From contig NW_027469102.1 in assembly GCF_051020765.1 (NCBI RefSeq), positions 496,001 through 560,000 of the forward strand: DNA of 64,000 nt, in the 5' to 3' direction. Source of the DNA: Lasioglossum baleicum. Lineage: Eukaryota > Arthropoda > Insecta > Hymenoptera > Halictidae. Below, one piece after another: positions 22,401-33,585 of this stretch. A program made the position numbers and the translations under genes. How positions within the stretch are numbered: position 1 is the stretch's first letter; each line of letters opens with the position of its first letter. The notes beneath the pieces were generated by a model. That model ran no database searches. It was given only the letters and a program-made list of their open reading frames with translations, and was not told where the DNA came from.

Positions 22401-24773
22401 TTTTTACTCGACTAGCCTGCGGGATGCATCCTCTAGCACGTGTTTTTACTCGACTAGCCTGCGGGATGCATCCTCTCGCACGTGTTTCTACTCGACTAGC
22501 CTGCGGGATGCATCCTCTCGCACGTGTTTTTACTCGACTAGCCTGCGGGATGCATCGTCTCGCACGTGTTTTTACTCGACTAGCCTGCGGGATGCATCCT
22601 CTCGCACGTGTTTTTGCTCGACTAGCCATGCGCATCCCAAAAAATCTGCGCATGCGCATCCCACAAAACCTCGCACGTGTTTGTGCTCGACTAGCCTGCG
22701 GGATGCATCCTTTCGCACGTGTTTTTACTCGACTAGCCTGCGGGATGCATCCTCTCGCACGTGTTTTTGCTCTACTAGCCATGCGCATCCCAAAAAACCT
22801 GCGCATGCGCATCCCAAAAAATTTGCGCATGCGCATCCCACAAAACCTGCGCATGCGCATCCCACAAAACCTCGCACGTGTTTGTGCTCGACTAGCCTGC
22901 GGGATGCATCCTCTCGCACGTGTTTTTGCTCGACTAGCCATGCGCATCCCAAAAAACCTGCGCATGCGCATCCCAAAAAACCTGCGCATGCGCATCCCAA
23001 AAAACCTGCGCATGCGCATCCCACAAAACCTCGCACGTGTTTTTACTCGACTAGCCTGCGGGATGCATCCTCTCGCACGTGTTTTTACTCGACTAGCCTG
23101 CGGGATGCATCCTCTCGCACGTGTTTTTGCTCGACTAGCCATGCGCATCCCAAAAAACCTGCACATGCGCATCCCAAAAAACCTGCGCATGCGCATCCCA
23201 CAAAACCTGCGCATGCGCATCCCACAAAACCTCGCACGTGTTTGTGCTCGACTAGCCTGCGGGATGCATCCTTTCGCACGTGTTTCTACTCGACTAGCCT
23301 GCGGGATGCATCCTCTCGCACGTGTTTTTACTCGACTAGCCTGCGGGATGCATCGTCTCGCACGTGTTTTTACTCGACTAGCCTGCGGGATGCATCCTCT
23401 CGCACGTGTTTTTGCTCGACTAGCCATGCGCATCCCAAAAAACCAGCGCATGCGCATCCCAAAAAATCTGCGAATGCGCATCCCACAAAACCTGCGCATG
23501 CGCATCCCACAAAACCTCGCACGTGTTTGTGCTCGACTAGCCTGCGGGATGCATCCTTTCGCACGTGTTTTTGCTCGACTAGCCTGCGGGATGCATCCAC
23601 TCGCACGTGTTTTTACTCGACTAGCCTGCGGGATGCATCCTCTCGCACGTGTTTCTACTCGACTAGCCTGCGGGATGCATCCTCTCGCACGTGTTTTTAC
23701 TCGACTAGCCTGCGGGATGCATCGTCTCGCACGTGTTTTTACTCGACTAGCCTGCGGGATGCATCCTCTCGCACGTGTTTTTGCTCGACTAGCCATGCGC
23801 ATCCCAAAAAACCTGCGCATGCGCATCCCAAAAAATCTGCGCATGCGCATCCCACAAAACCTGCGCATGCGCATCCCACAAAACCTCGCACGTGTTTGTG
23901 CTCGACTAGCCTGCGGGATGCATCCTTTCGCACGTGTTTTTACTCGACTAGCCTGCGGGATGCATCCTCTCGCACGTGTTTTTGCTCGACTAGCCTGCGG
24001 GATGCATCCTCTCGCACGTGTTTGTGCTCGACTAGCCTGCGGGATGCATCCTCTCGCACGTGTTTTTACTCGACTAGCCTGCGGGATGCATCCTCTCGCA
24101 CGTGTTTTTACTCGACTAGCCTGCGGGATGCATCCTCTCGCACGTGTTTTTGCTCGACTAGCCATGCGCATCCCACAAAACCTCGCACGTGTTTTTACTC
24201 GACTAGCCTGCGGGATGCATCCTCTCGCACGTGTTTTTGCTCGGCTAGCCTGCGGGATGCATCCTCTCGCACGTGTTTTTGCTCGACTAGCCATGCGCAT
24301 CCCAAAAAACCTGCGCATGCGCATCCCAAAAAACCTGCGCATGCGCATCCCACAAAACCTCGCACGTGTTTTTACTCGACTAGCCTGCGGGATGCATCCC
24401 CTCGCACGTGTTTTTACTCGACTAGCCTGCGGGATGCATCGTCTCGCACGTGTTTTTACTCGACTAGCCTGCGGGATGCATCCTCTCGCACGTGTTTTTG
24501 CTCGACTAGCCATGCGCATCCCATAAAACCTGCGCATGCGCATCCCAAAAAACCTGCGCATGCGCATCCCAAAAAACCTGCGCATGCGCATCCCACAAAA
24601 CCTGCGTATGCGCATCCCAGAAAACCTCGCACGTGTTTTTACTCGACTAGCCTGCGGGATGCATCCTCTCGCACGTGTTTTTGCTCGACTAGCCATGCGC
24701 ATCCCAAAAAACCTGCACATGCGCATCCCAAAAAACCTGCGCATGCGCATCCCACAAAACCTCGCACGTGTTT
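22401..24773 (+). repeat. Mixed A/B segment, copy of 5.9-6.6 and 9.2-10.0 kb material
   Basis: The B block pair near 22,780-23,030 matches 6,191-6,502 (+16,534) and 9,228-9,539 (+13,497), but has CCATGCGCA where those copies have CCATACGCA. Module R recurs from 23,085. The end (24.1-24.7 kb) has short A-runs, a B block entered directly with CCCACAAAACC near 24,170, a CCCATAAAACC unit near 24,520 and a CCCAGAAAACC unit near 24,615. Confidence 0.85.
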
Positions 24774-25380
24774 TTACTCGACTAGCCTGCGGGATGCATC
24801 CTCTCGCACGTGTTTTTGCTCGGCTAGCCTGCGGGATACATCCTCTCGCACGTGTTTTTGCTCGACTAGCCATGCGCATCCCAAAAAACCTGCGCATGCG
24901 CATCCCACAAAACCTGCGCATGCGCATCCCACAAAACCTCGCACGTGTTTGTGCTCGACTAGCCTGCGGGATGCATCCTTTCGCACGTGTTTTTACTCGA
25001 CTAGCCTGCGGGATGCATCCTCTCGCACGTGTTTTTGCTCGGCTAGCCTGCGGGATACATCCTCTCGCACGTGTCTTTGCTCGACTAGCCATGCGCATCC
25101 CAAAAAACCTGCGCATGCGCATCCCACAAAACCTGCGCATGCGCATCCCACAAAACCTCGCACGTGTTTGTGCTCGACTAGCCTGCGGGATGCATCCTTT
25201 CGCACGTGTTTCTACTCGACTAGCCTGCGGGATGCATCCTCTCGCACGTGTTTTTGCTCGACTAGCCATGCGCATCCCAAAAAACCTGCGCATGCGCATC
25301 CCAAAAAATCTGCGAATGCGCATCCCACAAAACCTGCGCATGCGCATCCCACAAAACCTCGCACGTGTTTGTGCTCGACT
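24774..25380 (+). repeat. 219-bp doublet, third location, plus tail
   Basis: This segment matches 1,774-2,406 at a constant offset of 23,000. Two 219-bp segments are followed by the GCGAATGCG B block. A private GTGTCTTTGCTCG unit lies near 25,073. The second segment has CTCGGCTAG where 1.99 kb has CTCGGCCAG. Confidence 0.83.
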
Positions 25381-26499
25381 AGCCTGCGGGATGCATCCTT
25401 TCGCACGTGTTTTTACTCGACTAGCCTGCGGGATGCATCCTCTCGCACGTGTTTTTGCTCGACTAGCCTGCGGGATGCATCCTCTCGCACGTGTTTTTGC
25501 TCGACTAGCCTGCGGGATGCATCCACTCGCACGTGTTTTTACTCGACTAGCCTGCGGGATGCATCCTCTCGCACGTGTTTCTACTCGACTAGCCTGCGGG
25601 ATGCATCCTCTCGCACGTGTTTTTACTCGACTAGCCTGCGGGATGCATCGTCTCGCACGTGTTTTTACTCGACTAGAATGCGGGATGCATCCTCTCGCAC
25701 GTGTTTTTGCTCCACTAGCCATGCGCATCCCAAAAAACCTGCGCATGCGCATCCCAAAAAATCTGCGCATGCGCATCCCACAAAACCTCGCACGTGTTTG
25801 TGCTCGACTAGCCTGCGGGATGCATCCTTTTGCACGTGTTTTTACTCGACTAGCCTGCGGGATGCATCCTCTCGCACGTGTTTTTGCTCGACTAGCCTGC
25901 GGGATGCATCCTCTCGCACGTGTTTGTGCTCGACTAGCCTGCGGGATGCATCCTCTCGCACGTGTTTTTACTCGACTAGCCTGCGGGATGCATCCTCTCG
26001 CACGTGTTTTTGCTCGACTAGCCTGCGGGATGCATCCTCTCGCACGTGTTTTTGCTCGACTAGCCTGCGGGATGCATCCTCTCGCACGTGTTTTTACTCG
26101 ACTAGCCTGCGGGATGCATCCTCTCGCACGTGTTTTTACTCGACTACCCTGCGGGATGCATCCTCTCGCACGTGTTTTTGCTCGACTAGCCATGCGCATC
26201 CCAAAAAACCTGCGCATGCGCATCCCAAAAAACCTGCGCATGCGCATCCCAAAAAACCTGCGCATGCGCATCCCACAAAACCTGCGTATGCGCATCCCAC
26301 AAAACCTCGCACGTGTTTTTACTCGACTAGCCTGCGGGATGCATCCTCTCGCACGTGTTTTTACTCGACTAGCCTGCGGGATGCATCCTCTCGCACGTGT
26401 TTTTGCTCGACTAGCCATGCGCATCCCAAAAAACCTCGCACGTGTTTTTACTCGACTAGCCTGCGGGATGCATCCTCTCGCACGTGTTTTTGATCGGCT
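25381..26499 (+). repeat. 1,119-bp tandem repeat, copy 1
   Basis: The landmarks are CTAGAATGCGG near 25,676, the private CTCCACTAG near 25,711, the TTTTG tail, a nine-unit A-run and a five-B block. All recur at exactly +1,119. The copy ends in the chimeric unit at 26,481-26,522. Confidence 0.88.
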
Positions 26500-26522
26500 A
26501 GCCTGCGGGATGCATCCTTTCG
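26481..26522 (+). repeat. Chimeric A unit at the 1,119-bp crossover
   Basis: The front of the unit is that of a CGGCTAG marker unit, but its rear has the CATCCTTTCG tail without GATACATCC, typical of the A3 unit after a B-run. It also carries a unique GATCGG at 26,492 (C to A at 26,493). It is read as the product of unequal exchange between two non-equivalent A units. Confidence 0.75.
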
Positions 26523-27605
26523 CACGTGTTTTTACTCGACTAGCCTGCGGGATGCATCCTCTCGCACGTGTTTTTGCTCGACTAGCCTGCGGGATGCATC
26601 CTCTCGCACGTGTTTTTGCTCGACTAGCCTGCGGGATGCATCCACTCGCACGTGTTTTTACTCGACTAGCCTGCGGGATGCATCCTCTCGCACGTGTTTC
26701 TACTCGACTAGCCTGCGGGATGCATCCTCTCGCACGTGTTTTTACTCGACTAGCCTGCGGGATGCATCGTCTCGCACGTGTTTTTACTCGACTAGAATGC
26801 GGGATGCATCCTCTCGCACGTGTTTTTGCTCCACTAGCCATGCGCATCCCAAAAAACCTGCGCATGCGCATCCCAAAAAATCTGCGCATGCGCATCCCAC
26901 AAAACCTCGCACGTGTTTGTGCTCGACTAGCCTGCGGGATGCATCCTTTTGCACGTGTTTTTACTCGACTAGCCTGCGGGATGCATCCTCTCGCACGTGT
27001 TTTTGCTCGACTAGCCTGCGGGATGCATCCTCTCGCACGTGTTTGTGCTCGACTAGCCTGCGGGATGCATCCTCTCGCACGTGTTTTTACTCGACTAGCC
27101 TGCGGGATGCATCCTCTCGCACGTGTTTTTGCTCGACTAGCCTGCGGGATGCATCCTCTCGCACGTGTTTTTGCTCGACTAGCCTGCGGGATGCATCCTC
27201 TCGCACGTGTTTTTACTCGACTAGCCTGCGGGATGCATCCTCTCGCACGTGTTTTTACTCGACTACCCTGCGGGATGCATCCTCTCGCACGTGTTTTTGC
27301 TCGACTAGCCATGCGCATCCCAAAAAACCTGCGCATGCGCATCCCAAAAAACCTGCGCATGCGCATCCCAAAAAACCTGCGCATGCGCATCCCACAAAAC
27401 CTGCGTATGCGCATCCCACAAAACCTCGCACGTGTTTTTACTCGACTAGCCTGCGGGATGCATCCTCTCGCACGTGTTTTTACTCGACTAGCCTGCGGGA
27501 TGCATCCTCTCGCACGTGTTTTTGCTCGACTAGCCATGCGCATCCCAAAAAACCTCGCACGTGTTTTTACTCGACTAGCCTGCGGGATGCATCCTCTCGC
27601 ACGTG
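26500..27605 (+). repeat. 1,119-bp tandem repeat, copy 2
   Basis: Copy 2 runs to about 27,605, where it continues into an ordinary marker unit (CTCGGCTAG with GATACATCC). The corresponding place in copy 1 is the chimeric crossover unit. The difference fixes the crossover point to within one unit. Confidence 0.87.
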
Positions 27606-28095
27606 TTTTTGCTCGGCTAGCCTGCGGGATACATCCTCTCGCACGTGTTTTTGCTCGACTAGCCATGCGCATCCCAAAAAACCTGCGCATGCGCATCCCA
27701 CAAAACCTGCGCATGCGCATCCCACAAAACCTCGCACGTGTTTGTGCTCGACTAGCCTGCGGGATGCATCCTTTCGCACGTGTTTTTACTCGACTAGCCT
27801 GCGGGATGCATCCTCTCGCACGTGTTTTTGCTCTACCAGCCATGCGCATCCCAAAAAACCTGCGCATGCGCATCCCAAACAATTTGCGCATGCGCATCCC
27901 ACAAAACCTCGCACGTGTTTGTGCTCGACTAGCCTGCGGGATGCATCCTCTCGCACGTGTTTTTGCTCGACTAGCCTGCGGGATGCATCCTCTCGCACGT
28001 GTTTTTGCTCGACTAGGCATGCGCATCCCAAAAAACCTGCGCATGCGCATCCCAAAAAACCTGCGCATGCGCATCCTACAAAACCTCGCACGTGT
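27606..28095 (+). repeat. Shortened copy of the 3.8-4.4 kb context
   Basis: The marker unit and the CTACCAGCC B block with CCAAACAATT appear in the usual order, followed by A1 units and the CTAGGCATGCG to CCTACAAAACC block. The segment is 66 bp shorter than at 3,997-4,368, equal to one B unit plus one A unit. Confidence 0.84.
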
Positions 28096-29072
28096 TTTTA
28101 CTCGACTAGCCTGCGGGATGCATCGTCTCGCACGTGTTTTTACTCGACTAGCCTGCGGGATGCATCCTCTCGCACGTGTTTTTGCTCGACTAGCCATGCG
28201 CATCCCAAAAAACCTGCGCATGCGCATCCCAAAAAATCTGCGCATGCGCATCCCACAAAACCTGCGCATGCGCATCCCACAAAACCTCGAACGTGTTTGT
28301 GCTCGACTAGCCTGCGGGATGCATCCTTTCGCACGTGTTTTTACTCGACTAGCCTGCGGGATGCATCCTCTCGCACGTGTTTTTGCTCGACTAGCCTGCG
28401 GGATGCATCCTCTCGCACGTGTTTTTGCTCGACTAGGCATGCGCATCCCAAAAAACCTGCGCATGCGCATCCCAAAAAACCTGCGCATGCGCATCCCACA
28501 AAACCTGCGCATGCGCATCCCACAAAACCTCGCACGTGTTTTTACTCGACTAGCCTGCGGGATGCATCCTCTAGCACGTGTTTTTACTCGACTAGCCTGC
28601 GGGATGCATCCTCTCGCACGTGTTTCTACTCGACTAGCCTGCGGGATGCATCCTCTCGCACGTGTTTTTACTCGACTAGCCTGCGGGATGCATCGTCTCG
28701 CACGTGTTTTTACTCGACTAGCCTGCGGGATGCATCCTCTCGCACGTGTTTTTGCTCGACTAGCCATGCGCATCCCAAAAAATCTGCGCATGCGCATCCC
28801 ACAAAACCTCGCACGTGTTTGTGCTCGACTAGCCTGCGGGATGCATCCTTTCGCACGTGTTTTTACTCGACTAGCCTGCGGGATGCATCCTCTCGCACGT
28901 GTTTTTGCTCGACTAGCCTGCGGGATGCATCCACTCGCACGTGTTTTTACTCGACTAGCCTGCGGGATGCATCCTCTCGCACGTGTTTCTACTCGACTAG
29001 CCTGCGGGATGCATCCTCTCGCACGTGTTTTTACTCGACTAGCCTGCGGGATGCATCGTCTCGCACGTGTTT
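28096..29072 (+). repeat. 933-bp repeat, first (outer) copy
   Basis: It begins near the CATCGTCTCG unit before 28,140 and includes a four-B block, an AACGTG unit, a CTAGGCATGCG-entered block, CTCTAGCACG, A4 and a short B block with CCCAAAAAATC. Later copies of the same 933-bp segment start near 29,073 and 30,006, and near 31,368 and 32,301. Confidence 0.84.
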
Positions 29073-31367
29073 TTACTCGACTAGCCTGCGGGATGCATCC
29101 TCTCGCACGTGTTTTTGCTCGACTAGCCATGCGCATCCCAAAAAACCTGCGCATGCGCATCCCAAAAAATCTGCGCATGCGCATCCCACAAAACCTGCGC
29201 ATGCGCATCCCACAAAACCTCGAACGTGTTTGTGCTCGACTAGCCTGCGGGATGCATCCTTTCGCACGTGTTTTTACTCGACTAGCCTGCGGGATGCATC
29301 CTCTCGCACGTGTTTTTGCTCGACTAGCCTGCGGGATGCATCCTCTCGCACGTGTTTTTGCTCGACTAGGCATGCGCATCCCAAAAAACCTGCGCATGCG
29401 CATCCCAAAAAACCTGCGCATGCGCATCCCACAAAACCTGCGCATGCGCATCCCACAAAACCTCGCACGTGTTTTTACTCGACTAGCCTGCGGGATGCAT
29501 CCTCTAGCACGTGTTTTTACTCGACTAGCCTGCGGGATGCATCCTCTCGCACGTGTTTCTACTCGACTAGCCTGCGGGATGCATCCTCTCGCACGTGTTT
29601 TTACTCGACTAGCCTGCGGGATGCATCGTCTCGCACGTGTTTTTACTCGACTAGCCTGCGGGATGCATCCTCTCGCACGTGTTTTTGCTCGACTAGCCAT
29701 GCGCATCCTAAAAAATCTGCGCATGCGCATCCCACAAAACCTCGCACGTGTTTGTGCTCGACTAGCCTGCGGGATGCATCCTTTCGCACGTGTTTTTACT
29801 CGACTAGCCTGCGGGATGCATCCTCTCGCACGTGTTTTTGCTCGACTAGCCTGCGGGATGCATCCACTCGCACGTGTTTTTACTCGACTAGCCTGCGGGA
29901 TGCATCCTCTCGCACGTGTTTCTACTCGACTAGCCTGCGGGATGCATCCTCTCGCACGTGTTTTTACTCGACTAGCCTGCGGGATGCATCGTCTCGCACG
30001 TGTTTTTACTCGACTAGCCTGCGGGATGCATCCTCTCGCACGTGTTTTTGCTCGACTAGCCATGCGCATCCCAAAAAACCTGCGCATGCGCATCCCAAAA
30101 AATCTGCGCATGCGCATCCCACAAAACCTGCGCATGCGCATCCCACAAAACCTCGAACGTGTTTGTGCTCGACTAGCCTGCGGGATGCATCCTTTCGCAC
30201 GTGTTTTTGCTCGACTAGCCTGCGGGATGCATCCTCTCGCACGTGTTTTTGCTCGACTAGCCTGCGGGATGCATCCTCTCGCACGTGTTTTTGCTCGACT
30301 AGGCATGCGCATCCCAAAAAACCTGCGCATGCGCATCCCAAAAAACCTGCGCATGCGCATCCCACAAAACCTGCGCATGCGCATCCCACAAAACCTCGCA
30401 CGTGTTTTTACTCGACTAGCCTGCGGGATGCATCCTCTAGCACGTGTTTTTACTCGACTAGCCTGCGGGATGCATCCTCTCGCACGTGTTTCTACTCGAC
30501 TAGCCTGCGGGATGCATTCCCTCGCACGTGTTTTTACTCGACTAGCCTGCGGGATGCATCGTCTCGCACGTGTTTTTACTCGACTAGCCTGCGGGATGCA
30601 TCCTCTCGCACGTGTTTTTGCTCGACTAGCCATGCGCATCCCAAAAAATCTGCGCATGCGCATCCCACAAAACCTCGCACGTGTTTGTGCTCGACTAGCC
30701 TGCGGGATGCATCCTTTCGCACGTGTTTTTACTCGACTAGCCTGCGGGATGCATCCTCTCGCACGTGTTTTTGCTCTACTAGCCATGCGCATCCCAAAAA
30801 ACCTGCGCATGCGCATCCCACAAAACCTGCGCATGCGCATCCCACAAAACCTCGCACGTGTTTGTGCTCGACTAGCCTGCGGGATGCATCCTCTCGCACG
30901 TGTTTTTGCTCGACTAGCCATGCGCATCCCAAAAAACCTGCGCATGCGCATCCCAAAAAACCTGCGCATGCGCATCCCACAAAACCTCGCACGTGTTTTT
31001 ACTCGACTAGCCTGCGGGATGCATCCTCTCGCACGTGTTTTTACTCGACTAGCCTGCGGGATGCATCCTCTCGCACGTGTTTTTGCTCGACTAGCCATGC
31101 GCATCCCAAAAAACCTGCACATGCGCATCCCAAAAAACCTGCGCATGCGCATCCCACAAAACCTGCGCATGCGCATCCCACAAAACCTCGCACGTGTTTT
31201 TACTCGACTAGCCTGCGGGATGCATCCTCTCGCACGTGTTTTTGCTCGACTAGCCTGCGGGATGCATCCTCTCGCACGTGTTTTTGCTCGACTAGCCTGC
31301 GGGATGCATCCTCTCGCACGTGTTTTTACTCGACTAGCCTGCGGGATGCATCCTCTCGCACGTGTTT
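29073..31367 (+). repeat. 2,295-bp higher-order repeat, copy 1
   Basis: It is made of a 933-bp segment (29,073-30,005) and a 1,362-bp extended version (30,006-31,367). Private variants recur at exactly +2,295: CCTAAAAAATC at 29,707 and 32,002, and GATGCATTCC at 30,511 and 32,806. These rule out chance similarity between generic repeats. Confidence 0.92.
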
Positions 31368-33585
31368 TTACTCGACTAGCCTGCGGGATGCATCCTCTCG
31401 CACGTGTTTTTGCTCGACTAGCCATGCGCATCCCAAAAAACCTGCGCATGCGCATCCCAAAAAATCTGCGCATGCGCATCCCACAAAACCTGCGCATGCG
31501 CATCCCACAAAACCTCGAACGTGTTTGTGCTCGACTAGCCTGCGGGATGCATCCTTTCGCACGTGTTTTTACTCGACTAGCCTGCGGGATGCATCCTCTC
31601 GCACGTGTTTTTGCTCGACTAGCCTGCGGGATGCATCCTCTCGCACGTGTTTTTGCTCGACTAGGCATGCGCATCCCAAAAAACCTGCGCATGCGCATCC
31701 CAAAAAACCTGCGCATGCGCATCCCACAAAACCTGCGCATGCGCATCCCACAAAACCTCGCACGTGTTTTTACTCGACTAGCCTGCGGGATGCATCCTCT
31801 AGCACGTGTTTTTACTCGACTAGCCTGCGGGATGCATCCTCTCGCACGTGTTTCTACTCGACTAGCCTGCGGGATGCATCCTCTCGCACGTGTTTTTACT
31901 CGACTAGCCTGCGGGATGCATCGTCTCGCACGTGTTTTTACTCGACTAGCCTGCGGGATGCATCCTCTCGCACGTGTTTTTGCTCGACTAGCCATGCGCA
32001 TCCTAAAAAATCTGCGCATGCGCATCCCACAAAACCTCGCACGTGTTTGTGCTCGACTAGCCTGCGGGATGCATCCTTTCGCACGTGTTTTTACTCGACT
32101 AGCCTGCGGGATGCATCCTCTCGCACGTGTTTTTGCTCGACTAGCCTGCGGGATGCATCCACTCGCACGTGTTTTTACTCGACTAGCCTGCGGGATGCAT
32201 CCTCTCGCACGTGTTTCTACTCGACTAGCCTGCGGGATGCATCCTCTCGCACGTGTTTTTACTCGACTAGCCTGCGGGATGCATCGTCTCGCACGTGTTT
32301 TTACTCGACTAGCCTGCGGGATGCATCCTCTCGCACGTGTTTTTGCTCGACTAGCCATGCGCATCCCAAAAAACCTGCGCATGCGCATCCCAAAAAATCT
32401 GCGCATGCGCATCCCACAAAACCTGCGCATGCGCATCCCACAAAACCTCGAACGTGTTTGTGCTCGACTAGCCTGCGGGATGCATCCTTTCGCACGTGTT
32501 TTTGCTCGACTAGCCTGCGGGATGCATCCTCTCGCACGTGTTTTTGCTCGACTAGCCTGCGGGATGCATCCTCTCGCACGTGTTTTTGCTCGACTAGGCA
32601 TGCGCATCCCAAAAAACCTGCGCATGCGCATCCCAAAAAACCTGCGCATGCGCATCCCACAAAACCTGCGCATGCGCATCCCACAAAACCTCGCACGTGT
32701 TTTTACTCGACTAGCCTGCGGGATGCATCCTCTAGCACGTGTTTTTACTCGACTAGCCTGCGGGATGCATCCTCTCGCACGTGTTTCTACTCGACTAGCC
32801 TGCGGGATGCATTCCCTCGCACGTGTTTTTACTCGACTAGCCTGCGGGATGCATCGTCTCGCACGTGTTTTTACTCGACTAGCCTGCGGGATGCATCCTC
32901 TCGCACGTGTTTTTGCTCGACTAGCCATGCGCATCCCAAAAAATCTGCGCATGCGCATCCCACAAAACCTCGCACGTGTTTGTGCTCGACTAGCCTGCGG
33001 GATGCATCCTTTCGCACGTGTTTTTACTCGACTAGCCTGCGGGATGCATCCTCTCGCACGTGTTTTTGCTCTACTAGCCATGCGCATCCCAAAAAACCTG
33101 CGCATGCGCATCCCACAAAACCTGCGCATGCGCATCCCACAAAACCTCGCACGTGTTTGTGCTCGACTAGCCTGCGGGATGCATCCTCTCGCACGTGTTT
33201 TTGCTCGACTAGCCATGCGCATCCCAAAAAACCTGCGCATGCGCATCCCAAAAAACCTGCGCATGCGCATCCCACAAAACCTCGCACGTGTTTTTACTCG
33301 ACTAGCCTGCGGGATGCATCCTCTCGCACGTGTTTTTACTCGACTAGCCTGCGGGATGCATCCTCTCGCACGTGTTTTTGCTCGACTAGCCATGCGCATC
33401 CCAAAAAACCTGCACATGCGCATCCCAAAAAACCTGCGCATGCGCATCCCACAAAACCTGCGCATGCGCATCCCACAAAACCTCGCACGTGTTTTTACTC
33501 GACTAGCCTGCGGGATGCATCCTCTCGCACGTGTTTTTGCTCGACTAGCCTGCGGGATGCATCCTCTCGCACGTGTTTTTGCTCG
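31368..33585 (+). repeat. 2,295-bp higher-order repeat, copy 2
   Basis: This is the second copy, ending near 33,585-33,662 where the array passes into the 6.9-kb repeat. I saw no difference from copy 1 in the stretches compared. Internal 933-bp structure is retained (31,368 and 32,301). Confidence 0.9.
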
